DNA of 64,000 nt from Prochlorococcus sp. MIT 0603 (GTDB taxonomy: Bacteria; Cyanobacteriota; Cyanobacteriia; PCC-6307; Cyanobiaceae): positions 124,001-188,000 of the forward strand of contig NZ_JNAW01000004.1 in NCBI RefSeq assembly GCF_000760215.1. Reading direction: 5' to 3'. Under the pieces are notes generated by a model, which saw nothing but the letters and a program-made list of their open reading frames with translations, did no database searches and had not been told where the DNA came from. Made by a program: the position numbers and the translations under genes. Position 1 is the first letter of the stretch; the number at the start of each line of letters is the position of its first letter. Positions 10,065 through 20,229 of this stretch are shown here, one piece after another.

Positions 10065-10370
10065 ATGACAAACAAAAATCTCATTAAAAGCGGTAATAGA
10101 ACCAGCTCCGAAATAGCTTCTCTTATGGATATGTGGTTTGTTCATTATAATGACCGGATTAATCTAAGGGTCGCAAGTATTCATGGCATGCTTTGGATGC
10201 AAACACATTTTGAAAGCAGTCACTGGGAAACTATTTCTTCTAATGAAGTTAGCCTAAGCACAAGTGATGCAGCAATGCTTCTCAATGATGCACAAGAAGC
10301 AGGGCTAATACTAAGTTCAGTTCCAGCAATTACAATTTCACTAAATTCCAAAGAAAACTCATTAAAATAA
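10065..10370 (+). CDS. Conserved-looking small protein of unknown function
   Basis: 101 residues from an ATG, soluble, no membrane segment or metal motif. A central stretch (MWFVHYNDRINLRVASIHGMLWMQTHF) looks folded, and a second part (SDAAMLLNDAQEAGLIL) looks helical. It lies between queF and glnB on the same strand as glnB, 25 bases upstream, so the two may share a transcript. I do not recognise a named family. The codon use is like that of its neighbours and argues for a real gene. Confidence 0.75.
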   Translation: MTNKNLIKSGNRTSSEIASLMDMWFVHYNDRINLRVASIHGMLWMQTHFESSHWETISSNEVSLSTSDAAMLLNDAQEAGLILSSVPAITISLNSKENSLK

Positions 10371-10380
10371 AGATTAATAG

Positions 10381-10734
<354 letters not shown>

Positions 10735-11535
10735 TTACAAGGTATTTTTCACTAGCTCATGCAGATTGGGAATCTGTTCATTGCCATGACTGCTAATCCA
10801 AAGAAAATATTCATGATTACCAGCAGGACCAGTTATGGGGGAGGCAATTGCTCCCTTTATCTTCCATCCCTGAGATTTTGCAAAGTCCATTATTTTAGTT
10901 AAAGCATATAGATGAGATTTAGGATCTTTTACCACTCCCCCTTTTCCTACTAAATCTCTGCCAACCTCAAACTGAGGTTTTACCAAAAGCAATGCTTCAT
11001 GATCGTTCTGCTTCAGAAGAGATTTAATACTAGGAAGAACAAGTTGTAAAGAAATAAAGGACAAATCTGCTACAGCTAAACTCGGTGGGATATCTCGCGG
11101 ATCGTATAAGTCCATAGGCTTCAGATTACGAATATTAGTTCTCTCTCTTAATACAACTCTTGAATCATTTCTTAAAGACCATGCAATTTGTCCATAACCA
11201 ACATCAATTCCATAGACCTGAGAGGCCCCTCTCTGCAACAGACAATCAGTAAACCCTCCCGTTGAAATCCCAGCATCTAGACATACTCTCCTAGCAGTTT
11301 TTATTGGGAATTGGTCTAAAGCAGCTTCTATCTTTTCACCACCTCTAGAAACATATTTTGGAGATCTCTTAATAGTTATCTCAAGATCATTGGAAACTTG
11401 TTTCCCAGGTTTATCTAAGAGATTTCCAGAAATATCTCTTACTTGTCCTGCTCTGATAAGTTTTTGTGCGTGCTCACGAGTAGGCACAAGACCTTTGGTC
11501 AGGAGGTGAACATCAAGTCGGTTTTTTTTGGTCAT
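10735..11535 (-). CDS. TlyA-family rRNA 2'-O-methyltransferase (S4 + FtsJ fold)
   Basis: The ATG at 11535 (MTKKNRLDVHLLTKGLVPTR) gives 266 residues; upstream in-frame codons are unlike the family. An S4 RNA-binding domain spans residues 4-65. It is followed by a Rossmann methylase with the SAM loop CLDAGISTGGFTDCLLQRGA and the acidic LAVADLSFISLQLVLPS. The family includes TlyA, which methylates cytidines in 16S and 23S rRNA. The exact target here is not shown by the sequence. The stop is adjacent to the glnB stop, with no gap. Confidence 0.9.
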   Translation of the reverse strand: MTKKNRLDVHLLTKGLVPTREHAQKLIRAGQVRDISGNLLDKPGKQVSNDLEITIKRSPKYVSRGGEKIEAALDQFPIKTARRVCLDAGISTGGFTDCLLQRGASQVYGIDVGYGQIAWSLRNDSRVVLRERTNIRNLKPMDLYDPRDIPPSLAVADLSFISLQLVLPSIKSLLKQNDHEALLLVKPQFEVGRDLVGKGGVVKDPKSHLYALTKIMDFAKSQGWKIKGAIASPITGPAGNHEYFLWISSHGNEQIPNLHELVKNTL

Positions 11536-11582
11536 ATCGTCATAAAAGCAAACAAGAAACCGAATAAAAACCGCAGAAGTTA

Positions 11583-11894
11583 ATGGTTTTGGAAAATCTA
11601 TTAGAAGATTTATCAAATGCATCCCAAAAGGACGTAATGGAAAAAAGCTTTAAACCACACAAAAAAGGTAAGAAGGCTTTTAGGAAGCATATTCATTTAA
11701 TGCCAGTGGTGAAAAGTTCAAATCTTTTAGAACTCCTTCGTCCAGGAAGTTTTGTTCGATTAGAAAATCAACCACTTGATTTACCTCCTTTTCAGTTAAT
11801 TTCCTGCAAAGGAGGGAGGTGCTTTGTTAGGCAACAAACTTGGGGGAAATATATTCATTGGGAAGTTGCACACCACCGATTAAAGTCAGCTTAA
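11583..11894 (+). CDS. Conserved cyanobacterial hypothetical protein
   Basis: 103 residues from an ATG. The N-terminal 35 residues are basic and polar (KPHKKGKKAFRKH). The C-terminal two thirds carry a compact, strongly conserved-looking segment: LLRPGSFVRLENQPLDLPPF, then GGRCFVRQQTWGKYIHWEV. I recall similar unnamed proteins in marine Synechococcus, but I cannot assign a function. It is divergent from the TlyA-type gene (47 bases) and 45 bases upstream of purB on the same strand. Confidence 0.78.
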   Translation: MVLENLLEDLSNASQKDVMEKSFKPHKKGKKAFRKHIHLMPVVKSSNLLELLRPGSFVRLENQPLDLPPFQLISCKGGRCFVRQQTWGKYIHWEVAHHRLKSA

Positions 11895-11939
11895 ACAAAA
11901 AGAACTACATTTTAGTTCTATAGAAAAATTTAAATTCCT

Positions 11940-13235
11940 TTGATTGATCGTTACACACTCCCTGAAATGGGGAAAATTTGGACTGAACATGCCAAGTTTC
12001 AAAGCTGGCTAGACGTAGAAGTTGCTGCATGTGAAGCCAACGCAGAACTAGGCAAGATTCCTCAACATGCAATGAAAGAGATAAGAGAAAAAGCTAACTT
12101 CAGTACAACAAGAATTCTTGAGATCGAATCAGAAGTTAAACATGATGTGATTGCATTCCTTACAAATTTAAATGAAGTTATTGGGGATTCAGGCCGATTT
12201 ATTCACGTTGGGATGACCAGTAGTGATGTATTAGATACTGGCCTGGCCTTGCAATTAAAAGCTGCTGTAAAGCTATTAATTAAAGAAATAAAAATACTTC
12301 AGGAGGTAATCAGGGCAAAAGCAAAGGCTCACAAAAATACATTTATGATTGGGAGATCACATGCAATTCATGGCGAACCCATTACTTTTGGATTCAAGCT
12401 TGCTGGATGGTTAGCTGAAACTATTAGAAATCAAGAAAGACTTGAAGAATTAGAAAAAAATATCTCTGTGGGTCAAATCAGTGGTGCAATGGGAACATAT
12501 GCCAACACTAATCCTGAAATCGAAAGAATTACTTGTGAGCATTTGGGCTTAATTCCAGATACAGCAAGTACACAAGTGATCTCACGAGACCGACATGCTG
12601 ACTATGTTCAAACACTTGCTTTAGTTGGTTGTTCATTAGATCGATTTGCTACTGAGATCAGAAACCTACAAAGGACTGATGTCCTTGAAGTAGAAGAAGG
12701 TTTTTCTAAGGGACAAAAAGGTAGCTCTGCTATGCCTCATAAAAGGAATCCAATTAGGAGTGAACGTATTAGCGGACTTGCAAGGGTTCTTAGAAGCTAT
12801 GTAGTGGCTGCGTTGGAAAATGTTGCTTTATGGCATGAGCGGGATATTAGCCATAGTTCAACAGAAAGAATGATGTTGCCTGATACATCAATAACTCTGC
12901 ACTTCATGTTAAGAGAAATGAGCGAAGTCATACAAGGGCTAGGAGTCTATGAAGGGAATATGATCAAAAACATGAATGTTTATGGTGGCGTCGTTTTCAG
13001 TCAGCGTGTCCTTTTAGCGCTTGTAGAAAAAGGTATGAAACGCGAAGAAGCATATGAATTGGTACAAAAGCATGCTCATAATGCTTGGAATACAGATTCG
13101 GGTAATTTCCGAGCTAACCTTATAGCAGATAAAGCAATTACAACCATACTTTCATTAGAGCAACTCAATAGTTGCTTTAGTCCTGAGATACACCAAGATA
13201 ATCTAGATGTTATTTGGAATCGACTTGATCTTTAA
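11940..13235 (+). CDS. purB: Adenylosuccinate lyase
   Basis: Fumarate-releasing lyase that acts twice in purine synthesis, on SAICAR and on adenylosuccinate. It has 431 residues from a TTG start (MIDRYTLPEMGKIW), the usual bacterial N-terminus. The superfamily signature SSAMPHKRNPIRSE is near residue 262. The catalytic-loop sequence HVGMTSSDVLDT and the histidine region GRSHAIHGEPITFG are intact. It is followed 45 bases later by fumC, a member of the same superfamily. Confidence 0.97.
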   Translation: MIDRYTLPEMGKIWTEHAKFQSWLDVEVAACEANAELGKIPQHAMKEIREKANFSTTRILEIESEVKHDVIAFLTNLNEVIGDSGRFIHVGMTSSDVLDTGLALQLKAAVKLLIKEIKILQEVIRAKAKAHKNTFMIGRSHAIHGEPITFGFKLAGWLAETIRNQERLEELEKNISVGQISGAMGTYANTNPEIERITCEHLGLIPDTASTQVISRDRHADYVQTLALVGCSLDRFATEIRNLQRTDVLEVEEGFSKGQKGSSAMPHKRNPIRSERISGLARVLRSYVVAALENVALWHERDISHSSTERMMLPDTSITLHFMLREMSEVIQGLGVYEGNMIKNMNVYGGVVFSQRVLLALVEKGMKREEAYELVQKHAHNAWNTDSGNFRANLIADKAITTILSLEQLNSCFSPEIHQDNLDVIWNRLDL

Positions 13236-13280
13236 GTCTATTTCCCCAGCATTTAGGTTCTTAATCACTAATGACTAGAG

Positions 13281-14696
13281 ATGTCTTCAAAAGAAAATTC
13301 AATGACTCAATTATTGCGACTAGAAACTGACAGCATGGGGACAATAGAGGTTCCTAAAGACTCCCTATGGGGAGCCCAAACACAAAGAGCACTAATTCAT
13401 TTTGCGATTGGAGACAACAAGATCCCCATTAAACTTATTTATGCCTTAACAAAAATTAAAAAGTGTGCAGCCATAACTAATTATGGCTTAGGGGTGATTA
13501 CAGCAACTGATAAAGACTACATTATTCAAGCATGCGAAGAAATCATTTCAGGTCGTCATGACAATCAATTTCCACTTACGGTATGGCAAACAGGAAGTGG
13601 TACTCAAACAAACATGAATGTAAACGAAGTTATTAGCAATATTGCAGCACTAGTCAGCGGTAACGACTTAGGTAGTCATAAACCATTGCATCCAAATGAT
13701 CATGTAAACCGCTCACAATCAACTAATGATGTATTTCCATCGGCAATTCATATAGCAACAGTACAAGAAATTCTTGGGAATCTTATACCGGAACTTGAAT
13801 TACTGACTAATGTATTTGAGGAAAAAATAAGTGAGTGGGATCAAATTGTTAAAACTGGCAGAACCCATCTTCAAGATGCTGTACCTTTAACTCTTGGACA
13901 AGAAGCATCTGCTTGGAAAGAGCAACTCCTAATAGCTAGTAACAGAATTAAAGGAAGTATCAAAGAACTTTTTTCACTACCTCTTGGAGGGACGGCAATC
14001 GGAACAGGGGTCAATACACCAAAAAATTTCGACAAAGAGATTGTAAATGAAATTGCAAAATTAACCGGATTACCTTTTCAACCTGCTGTTAATAAGTTTG
14101 CCATTATGGCTAGTCATGATGGATTAGTTAATACGATGTCTCAATTAAAATTACTAGCTGTATCACTATTTAAAATAGTCAATGATCTGCGTCTCCTGGG
14201 GTCTGGACCACGAGCAGGGCTAGGAGAGCTATTGCTCCCAGCCAATGAACCAGGTAGCTCTATCATGCCAGGGAAGGTTAACCCAACACAATGCGAAGCC
14301 ATGGCAATGGTTTGCACTCAAATAATGGCCCTCGACACTGCAGTAAGTATGGCTGGGAGTGGTGGACATCTACAAATGAACGCTTACAAACCTTTAATAG
14401 GATTCAACATTTTACAAAGCATTGAGCTGCTCACTAGTGCTTGCAAAAGATCTAGAATATCTATGATAGAAAATATTCAGCCTAACTTAAATACAATCCA
14501 AAGGAATCTCGACCAATCACTAATGCTCGTCACAAGTTTATCCCCAAAAATTGGTTATGAAAAAGCTAGTGAGATCGCCCAGTATGCTCATCTACAGAAC
14601 GTAAGTCTCAGAGAAGCATCAAAGCATTTAGGATATGTAAGCGAAGAAGAATTTAATAAGCTTGTCGATCCAAGATTAATGGCTGGTCTAAATTAA
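13281..14696 (+). CDS. fumC: Fumarate hydratase, class II
   Basis: Interconverts fumarate and malate, and would recycle the fumarate released by PurB and by arginine synthesis. It has 471 residues. The ATG at 13281 is used here; an ATG at 13302 is an alternative that removes seven residues. Motifs are TGSGTQTNMNVNEV, the substrate loop GRTHLQDAVPLTLGQE, and the signature GSSIMPGKVNPTQCEAM. The gene ends 13 bases before the convergent helicase gene. Confidence 0.97.
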   Translation: MSSKENSMTQLLRLETDSMGTIEVPKDSLWGAQTQRALIHFAIGDNKIPIKLIYALTKIKKCAAITNYGLGVITATDKDYIIQACEEIISGRHDNQFPLTVWQTGSGTQTNMNVNEVISNIAALVSGNDLGSHKPLHPNDHVNRSQSTNDVFPSAIHIATVQEILGNLIPELELLTNVFEEKISEWDQIVKTGRTHLQDAVPLTLGQEASAWKEQLLIASNRIKGSIKELFSLPLGGTAIGTGVNTPKNFDKEIVNEIAKLTGLPFQPAVNKFAIMASHDGLVNTMSQLKLLAVSLFKIVNDLRLLGSGPRAGLGELLLPANEPGSSIMPGKVNPTQCEAMAMVCTQIMALDTAVSMAGSGGHLQMNAYKPLIGFNILQSIELLTSACKRSRISMIENIQPNLNTIQRNLDQSLMLVTSLSPKIGYEKASEIAQYAHLQNVSLREASKHLGYVSEEEFNKLVDPRLMAGLN

Positions 14697-14709
14697 CTCT
14701 CTGTCATAG

Positions 14710-17502
14710 TTATAGATTCTCATTAGACAGTTGTTCAGTGGCAGGGTTTGAACTTACCTGATTCGCAGTTTCTTTGTATAGAAGATCCTCCTCTTCACGA
14801 ACTGGAAATCTATTCAACGATTTTAATGATATAGCAGCATTACATTTCAACTGTTTACTAATTGCCCAGCAATAAGGAAGTTGTGCAAGTAGATCAATAG
14901 TACGACGGATTATTCTTACCACATCACCCTCGTCTAATGAAGTATTGGCAATTAAATCATTCCAAGTTGAGCCATTAGCCCATTTTTCTACTAAGCCCAT
15001 CATCTCAGGATTGAGATGAATTGGTACATCTACACTAAATCTTTGCTGAACTCTCAAAAGCTCACGGTGAACGCCTGAAAGATCGTTCAGAGCTTCTAAA
15101 GATTCAGAAGAAGGCCGGAACCCAGTCCATATATCAGGTCGATTTACTTCAGTGCTAATAGCTTGCAAAACACCCGCCAATTGAGAAGGGTGTAACTCAT
15201 CTAAATGGCCACTCATTAGAACAAGACCTAACCACAGTTCATTATCTCCTCTTATTACACCAACAGTTCTTCCTATTTCTGTGGACTCTAAATTGTCCAC
15301 ACATCCAAAGTATTCCAAAATCTCAAGAAGTGCCAAAAAAAGTTCCCAATGACGATTGGCTCGATGGTGAATCAATTGCTTGCGATCCTGTATCTCAAGA
15401 TGAAGTTCCTCCATTCGTCGTCGATGTTTCTTGAGTTTTTTTCTATCGCCCCATTGATGCGCTGGCAAATTGAATAACTCTTCTTCTAAAGATTTGACGA
15501 GAGCAGCCTGAGAAAGAACTTCACTTGCAAGATCATACTGCGGGGTATGCATGTCATGAGCTTGGGCTGCCTCTGAAATAAGAAAAGCAATTTCATTACT
15601 ATTTTGATCTCCATAAGATATCTCCCCTAGACGTTTCAATACAGGGCTTTTTATAGATTGAACATTCAAGCAACTCAAGTCTGCATGAAGACCTACTACA
15701 GACTGGCAAGCAATCAGGATCCAAATATTTTCATCGGTTAAACATAAAAGAAGTGGTGAATGGTTTAATTTCTTATATTTCTCGACAATTACTGCAGGAA
15801 TAACTCTTCCCCCAAATGAAGAAACCTTTAAGCTAATTAGAGAACCAATACTTGCAAAGTCTAAAGCCAATATAAGTTCACTTGAAAGAGTGTCTGCTGC
15901 TTGTTTCTGGAGGATACGAAATAATCGTCTCTCTTCTTTAAGCCGGTTTCTACGTTTTTCGTAATCTTCAAAATCATCCCATGGAATATCACCAACCACA
16001 GCCCTTACTTTAGCCAATTCATTGCTTAACTCGTCCAAAACTTGCTCTTCATCAAACAAATCCAGACCAGCCAAATAACACCCAAAGCTTCTTTGAACCA
16101 ACTCTCTGGATTTTTCAAGATCATAACGCTGCAGAAGGTTTAATACCATTCCATAACTGGGAGTAAACTGACTTATCAAAGGATTGGCAGAGCACATCGC
16201 TAATTGCCCCGCTTCCCGAACACCTTCAAATCGAGTTTGCACAGTAATGACATGTCCTTGAGGATCTAAGCCACGTCTACCGGCTCTTCCGGCCATCTGC
16301 AAAAATTCACTGCCTGTTAGTTGTCGATGTCCATTCTCAGTTCGCTTGGACAGTGAAGAGATAACAGTACTACGAGCAGGCATATTAATTCCTACAGCTA
16401 ATGTCTCTGTCGCAAAAACAACTTTTACCAACCCTTGTTGAAATAATTCCTCAATCAACTCTTTCCATGCAGGCAAAACACCTGCATGATGAGAAGCAAT
16501 CCCTCTTCGAAGAGCATCAAGATGAACCCCGTCACGAATCCCTTCGGGATTCTTTTTAATATATGTATTTAAGCGAGCTTCAATCCTTTCTTTTTCAGCA
16601 TTAGAAACTAAAGCCAATGAGCCTGAAATATCTTTCACTGCCCTATCACATCCTCGGCGACTAAATATGAAATAAATAGCTGGGAGCATTTCTCTCTCAG
16701 CCATTTTATTAACAACAAATCTTATTGAAGGAGCTTCAGGTTGTAATTGCCTAGGAGAAGAGCGCCCCTTACGCCTTTGCCCTTTTGGAGGTCGCCAAAC
16801 TTTACAATTTGGATGTAACCCTGTTCGAGAATCATTTAATAAGGGATGCAAACCTTTTGCACTGCAAAAATTAAAGTTCAGTGGTACTGGCCGAAAATCA
16901 CTCAATATCAATTCCGTAGGTCCATGTACCTTCTGAATCCAATCAGTCAATTGCCCAGCATTAGCAACTGTTGCTGATAGTGCTACTAATTGAACCGATG
17001 AAGGGCAATGAATAATCGACTCTTCCCAAACAGTTCCTCGTTGAGAATCATTCATATAGTGGCATTCATCTAATACAACAGCTTCAACATCTGCAAGCGG
17101 GTCATCATATTCATCCGCTTCTGCATAAAGCATATTTCTAAAGATTTCTGTTGTCATAACAGTTATAGGGGCTCCTCTATTAACACTCACATCACCCGTA
17201 AGCAGAGCAACATTTTCATAGCCAAATTGATTACGGAAATCTCTCAGTTTCTGGTTAGATAAAGCTTTTAATGGTGTTGTATATAAAACCTTTTGATCAT
17301 GAGCAATAGCTCGATAAATGGCATATTCTCCAATGACAGTTTTACCAGAACCAGTAGGCGCACTCACTACCACAGAGTGTCCTTGATTTAAAGCATCAAT
17401 AGCCTCAAGCTGGAAATCATCTAAGAGAAATGGGAAAATGTCTCCTGGATCTAAATCCTCATGACCAAAATTAGAAATCGTTTTTCTCGCCTCCAAGACC
17501 AA
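14710..17502 (-). CDS. Ski2-like superfamily 2 RNA helicase with DSHCT-type C-terminus
   Basis: 930 residues from a TTG. Walker A SAPTGSGKTVIGEY lies near residue 48, the DEVH-type box is DECHYMND, motif III is LSATVAN, and motif VI is QMAGRAGRRGLDP near residue 405. A long helical C-terminal part resembles the Ski2/Mtr4 family. These enzymes unwind structured RNA and DNA-RNA hybrids and feed RNA decay in eukaryotes; the role in cyanobacteria is not well defined. The exact start is uncertain, since the conserved part begins at about residue 22 (DIFPFLLDDFQLEAI). Confidence 0.9.
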   Translation of the reverse strand: MVLEARKTISNFGHEDLDPGDIFPFLLDDFQLEAIDALNQGHSVVVSAPTGSGKTVIGEYAIYRAIAHDQKVLYTTPLKALSNQKLRDFRNQFGYENVALLTGDVSVNRGAPITVMTTEIFRNMLYAEADEYDDPLADVEAVVLDECHYMNDSQRGTVWEESIIHCPSSVQLVALSATVANAGQLTDWIQKVHGPTELILSDFRPVPLNFNFCSAKGLHPLLNDSRTGLHPNCKVWRPPKGQRRKGRSSPRQLQPEAPSIRFVVNKMAEREMLPAIYFIFSRRGCDRAVKDISGSLALVSNAEKERIEARLNTYIKKNPEGIRDGVHLDALRRGIASHHAGVLPAWKELIEELFQQGLVKVVFATETLAVGINMPARSTVISSLSKRTENGHRQLTGSEFLQMAGRAGRRGLDPQGHVITVQTRFEGVREAGQLAMCSANPLISQFTPSYGMVLNLLQRYDLEKSRELVQRSFGCYLAGLDLFDEEQVLDELSNELAKVRAVVGDIPWDDFEDYEKRRNRLKEERRLFRILQKQAADTLSSELILALDFASIGSLISLKVSSFGGRVIPAVIVEKYKKLNHSPLLLCLTDENIWILIACQSVVGLHADLSCLNVQSIKSPVLKRLGEISYGDQNSNEIAFLISEAAQAHDMHTPQYDLASEVLSQAALVKSLEEELFNLPAHQWGDRKKLKKHRRRMEELHLEIQDRKQLIHHRANRHWELFLALLEILEYFGCVDNLESTEIGRTVGVIRGDNELWLGLVLMSGHLDELHPSQLAGVLQAISTEVNRPDIWTGFRPSSESLEALNDLSGVHRELLRVQQRFSVDVPIHLNPEMMGLVEKWANGSTWNDLIANTSLDEGDVVRIIRRTIDLLAQLPYCWAISKQLKCNAAISLKSLNRFPVREEEDLLYKETANQVSSNPATEQLSNENL

Positions 17503-17621
17503 CCTAATTTATCCTAATAAATCAACCCAGTTCCCTCATCTAATAATTTCACCTCATAAAAGGCATCCAAATGCCCAATATGAAATCAGTTCAACCAGCA
17601 AACTCCTCTTAAAATAGCGTT

Positions 17622-18764
17622 ATGAAAGAAATCCCTCAGTCAAGATTACGTAAAATAAGAACATTGACACTGAGTGAAGATTCAGGTCATTTAAGATTGC
17701 TGAACAACGATGAAGAGATCTCTCTCATAGATCTAGCCAGTAATGATTATCTCGGGCTTAGTCAAGATTCCAGATTAATCGAGGCCGCGAAACAATCAAT
17801 GATTTCTGAAGGTATTGGTGCTGGCGGGTCACGTCTTGTAACTGGTAATCGTCCGATACACAACAAACTGGAAAAAGCTCTGAGCAAGTGGCTTGGCTTT
17901 GAAAAAGTATTACTTTTCCCTAGTGGATTTCAAGCTAATATCGCAGCAATGAATGCATTGGCTAATCGAAAAACTGTAGTCATAGCAGACAAGTTCATCC
18001 ATCACTCTCTATTAGTTGGTATAAAATCAAGCGGGGCAAAGCTTAAGCGATTTAATCACAACAGCCTTACTGATCTAGAAAGGTTGCTAAAAATACATGT
18101 TAAGAAAGAATCTTATTATCCACCTTTAGTGGTCACTGAAAGTCTATTTAGCATGGAGGGGACTAGCCCAAAACTTAAGGAAATCGCCGCTTTATGTAAC
18201 CAATATCACGCCATGCTTTTTGTAGACGAAGCACATGCTTTAGGAGTAATGGGCTCCCAAGGGCGAGGTCTGTGTTATGAATTATCACAGACAATAACAA
18301 TGATTAGTGGGACTTTTGGTAAGGCATTTGGTAGCGGAGGTGCTTTCCTGGCAACAAACAATGTCCTTGGTGAACAGATAATTCAAACTAGCGGTGCTTT
18401 CCGTTATACAACTGCTCTTGCCCCTCCATTAGCTGCTGCTGCTTTAGAAGCACTTAATATTATTAAGTCAGACCCACATAAAGGGGAAAAGCTTCAAGCA
18501 AAATCTTTACTTTGGAGATCAGAACTTTCCAAGAATGGATGGGCTTACCCGAAAGGGAATGGTCCCATTATTTCACTTGTAATAGGCAGTGATCAAGAAT
18601 CTCTCAACAAACAACATCAACTCGAAAAGAATGGTCTCCTAACTATGGCTATAAGACCACCGACTGTTCCAGAAGGGACAGCTCGTCTAAGATTGGTGGT
18701 TAGAGATAATTTACCTAACGGCACATTGAAAAAATTATTACTTCATCTTGGCAAACAACTATGA
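17622..18764 (+). CDS. bioF: 8-amino-7-oxononanoate synthase
   Basis: PLP enzyme that joins pimeloyl-ACP and alanine in biotin synthesis. It has 380 residues. Landmarks are LASNDYLGLS, GAGGSRLVTGN, VDEAHALGVMG and the PLP lysine in SGTFGKAFGSGGAFL. It is the first gene of a tight plus-strand cluster. It overlaps the following esterase gene by four bases, so bioF through bioD are probably co-translated from one mRNA. Confidence 0.96.
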   Translation: MKEIPQSRLRKIRTLTLSEDSGHLRLLNNDEEISLIDLASNDYLGLSQDSRLIEAAKQSMISEGIGAGGSRLVTGNRPIHNKLEKALSKWLGFEKVLLFPSGFQANIAAMNALANRKTVVIADKFIHHSLLVGIKSSGAKLKRFNHNSLTDLERLLKIHVKKESYYPPLVVTESLFSMEGTSPKLKEIAALCNQYHAMLFVDEAHALGVMGSQGRGLCYELSQTITMISGTFGKAFGSGGAFLATNNVLGEQIIQTSGAFRYTTALAPPLAAAALEALNIIKSDPHKGEKLQAKSLLWRSELSKNGWAYPKGNGPIISLVIGSDQESLNKQHQLEKNGLLTMAIRPPTVPEGTARLRLVVRDNLPNGTLKKLLLHLGKQL

Positions 18765-19477
18765 AACAGGTGATCACTATGCATGGTTGGTGTGGTGATA
18801 GCACCTATTGGATTAATTGGGAAAACCACTTTAAAAACAATGGATGGCTCTGGCAAAATTCCGAGAGAGGCTATGGATATATCAATAGTTATCAACCTCT
18901 ATGGGAAGAAAATCTAAAGAGTTCAAATAAACATAGAAAAGTTCTACTTTGTCATTCTCTTGGGATGCATCTAATTCCCAAGCAAATACTGTCCGAGGCA
19001 TCTGATATTATCCTGCTTAATAGTTTTAGTCGTTTCATCCCTAATAGCAAAAAAAGTAGAGCTATAAAAGTTGGCTTGCAAGGCATGCAAAAGCATTTTT
19101 TTACAAGCACAGAAGAAGCTATGCTTTTAAAGTTTCTTATAAAAGCAAGTGATCCCTATCCAATCAATCAATCACTTAAAGGTCCTCTTAACAAAGGAAT
19201 TTCTTTAGAAGGACGAAAAAAACTAATTACCGATTTGAATATGCTGATAAACACGAATGGATTACCTCCAGGACTCACTAAACAAACAAATGTTCTAGTA
19301 GTAAATGGCGCAGACGACAAAATCATTGGGACATCAACAACTAATGAACTATTAAGAGATCTCCGAAAATATCTTCATTCACCACCAATTCACTGGATAG
19401 TGAAAGGACAAGGCCACTTTATTGATTTTTCTAAAGTAATTACAAAAATTAATAGCTGGTTACTCAAAGCACAATGA
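18761..19477 (+). CDS. bioK: Alpha/beta hydrolase, BioK-type pimeloyl-ACP methyl ester esterase
   Basis: 238 residues. The likely role is to hydrolyse pimeloyl-ACP methyl ester made by the BioC pathway, ending chain elongation so that BioF can act. The fold shows an oxyanion segment (MHGWCGDSTYW), a nucleophile elbow LLCHSLGMHLIP (Cys instead of Gly at the first position), an acid in NGADDKIIG, and a catalytic His in GQGHFIDF. Marine cyanobacteria are known to use BioK instead of E. coli BioH. Assignment rests on the position between bioF and bioC plus the triad. Confidence 0.82.
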   Translation: MKQVITMHGWCGDSTYWINWENHFKNNGWLWQNSERGYGYINSYQPLWEENLKSSNKHRKVLLCHSLGMHLIPKQILSEASDIILLNSFSRFIPNSKKSRAIKVGLQGMQKHFFTSTEEAMLLKFLIKASDPYPINQSLKGPLNKGISLEGRKKLITDLNMLINTNGLPPGLTKQTNVLVVNGADDKIIGTSTTNELLRDLRKYLHSPPIHWIVKGQGHFIDFSKVITKINSWLLKAQ

Positions 19478-20229
19478 CTATACGCAAGCAAAATCCTATA
19501 ATTAAAAACTTTGGCCAAGTTTCTGAAACATATAACAAAGCTGCATTCTTACAAACTGTATTTGCAAACAAAATTGCTGAGCAATGTTCCAAACAAAATG
19601 TACCCCAAGGTCTTTGGCTTGATTTAGGTTCAGGTACTGGCCTGCTTGCTGATGCACTTGAAAAGATCTATACCAATCAAGCAGTGTACAGAGTAGATGG
19701 TTCCTCAAATATGTTGAAACAACACCCTCAAAATAGTCTCACAAAAGTCTTTGATTTAAATGCTGGTCTACCTAAATTAATAGAGCCACCAACCCTAATT
19801 GCATCAAGTTTTGCACTCCATTGGTTAAAAGATCCTGAAACAAGATTAAAAGAGTGGTTCTCAAGTTTGGCTCCAAAAGGTTGGCTAGCAATAGCTTTAC
19901 CTGTCCAAGAAAGCTTCCCTGAGTGGCATAAGGCTGCAATTCAAGCAAATGTGAAATGCACTGCAATCCAATTCCCTTGTCACACTTCATTGCTTAAAGT
20001 AATCACTAAAGAAAATATCAAATTTCAAACAATCGAAAGGATTACACAAGAAGCATCAAGTGTAACTAAATTGTTGAAATCTTTTGTACATGTTGGAGCA
20101 CATACCAGCACAAGCAAATCACTTAAAGTGAGTGAATGGCGAAGACTACAAAAATCATGGCCAACATCTACAAAGAATCATCTTCATCAACTGACCTGGT
20201 CCATCCAAATACTTATAGCTCAAAAATGA
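19474..20229 (+). CDS. bioC: Malonyl-ACP O-methyltransferase
   Basis: SAM-dependent methylase that primes pimelate synthesis by capping malonyl-ACP. It has 251 residues with SAM motif I in LWLDLGSGTGLLADALEK and a later ASSFALHWLKDPE segment typical of BioC. It overlaps the esterase upstream and bioD downstream, four bases each. The methyl group it adds is presumably removed by the adjacent esterase. Confidence 0.9.
   Translation: MTIRKQNPIIKNFGQVSETYNKAAFLQTVFANKIAEQCSKQNVPQGLWLDLGSGTGLLADALEKIYTNQAVYRVDGSSNMLKQHPQNSLTKVFDLNAGLPKLIEPPTLIASSFALHWLKDPETRLKEWFSSLAPKGWLAIALPVQESFPEWHKAAIQANVKCTAIQFPCHTSLLKVITKENIKFQTIERITQEASSVTKLLKSFVHVGAHTSTSKSLKVSEWRRLQKSWPTSTKNHLHQLTWSIQILIAQK

Noticed and set aside
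20136-20225. Upstream extension of bioD by 30 codons
   Set aside because: It lies wholly within bioC in another frame; the ATG at 20226 overlapping the bioC stop is the natural coupled start.
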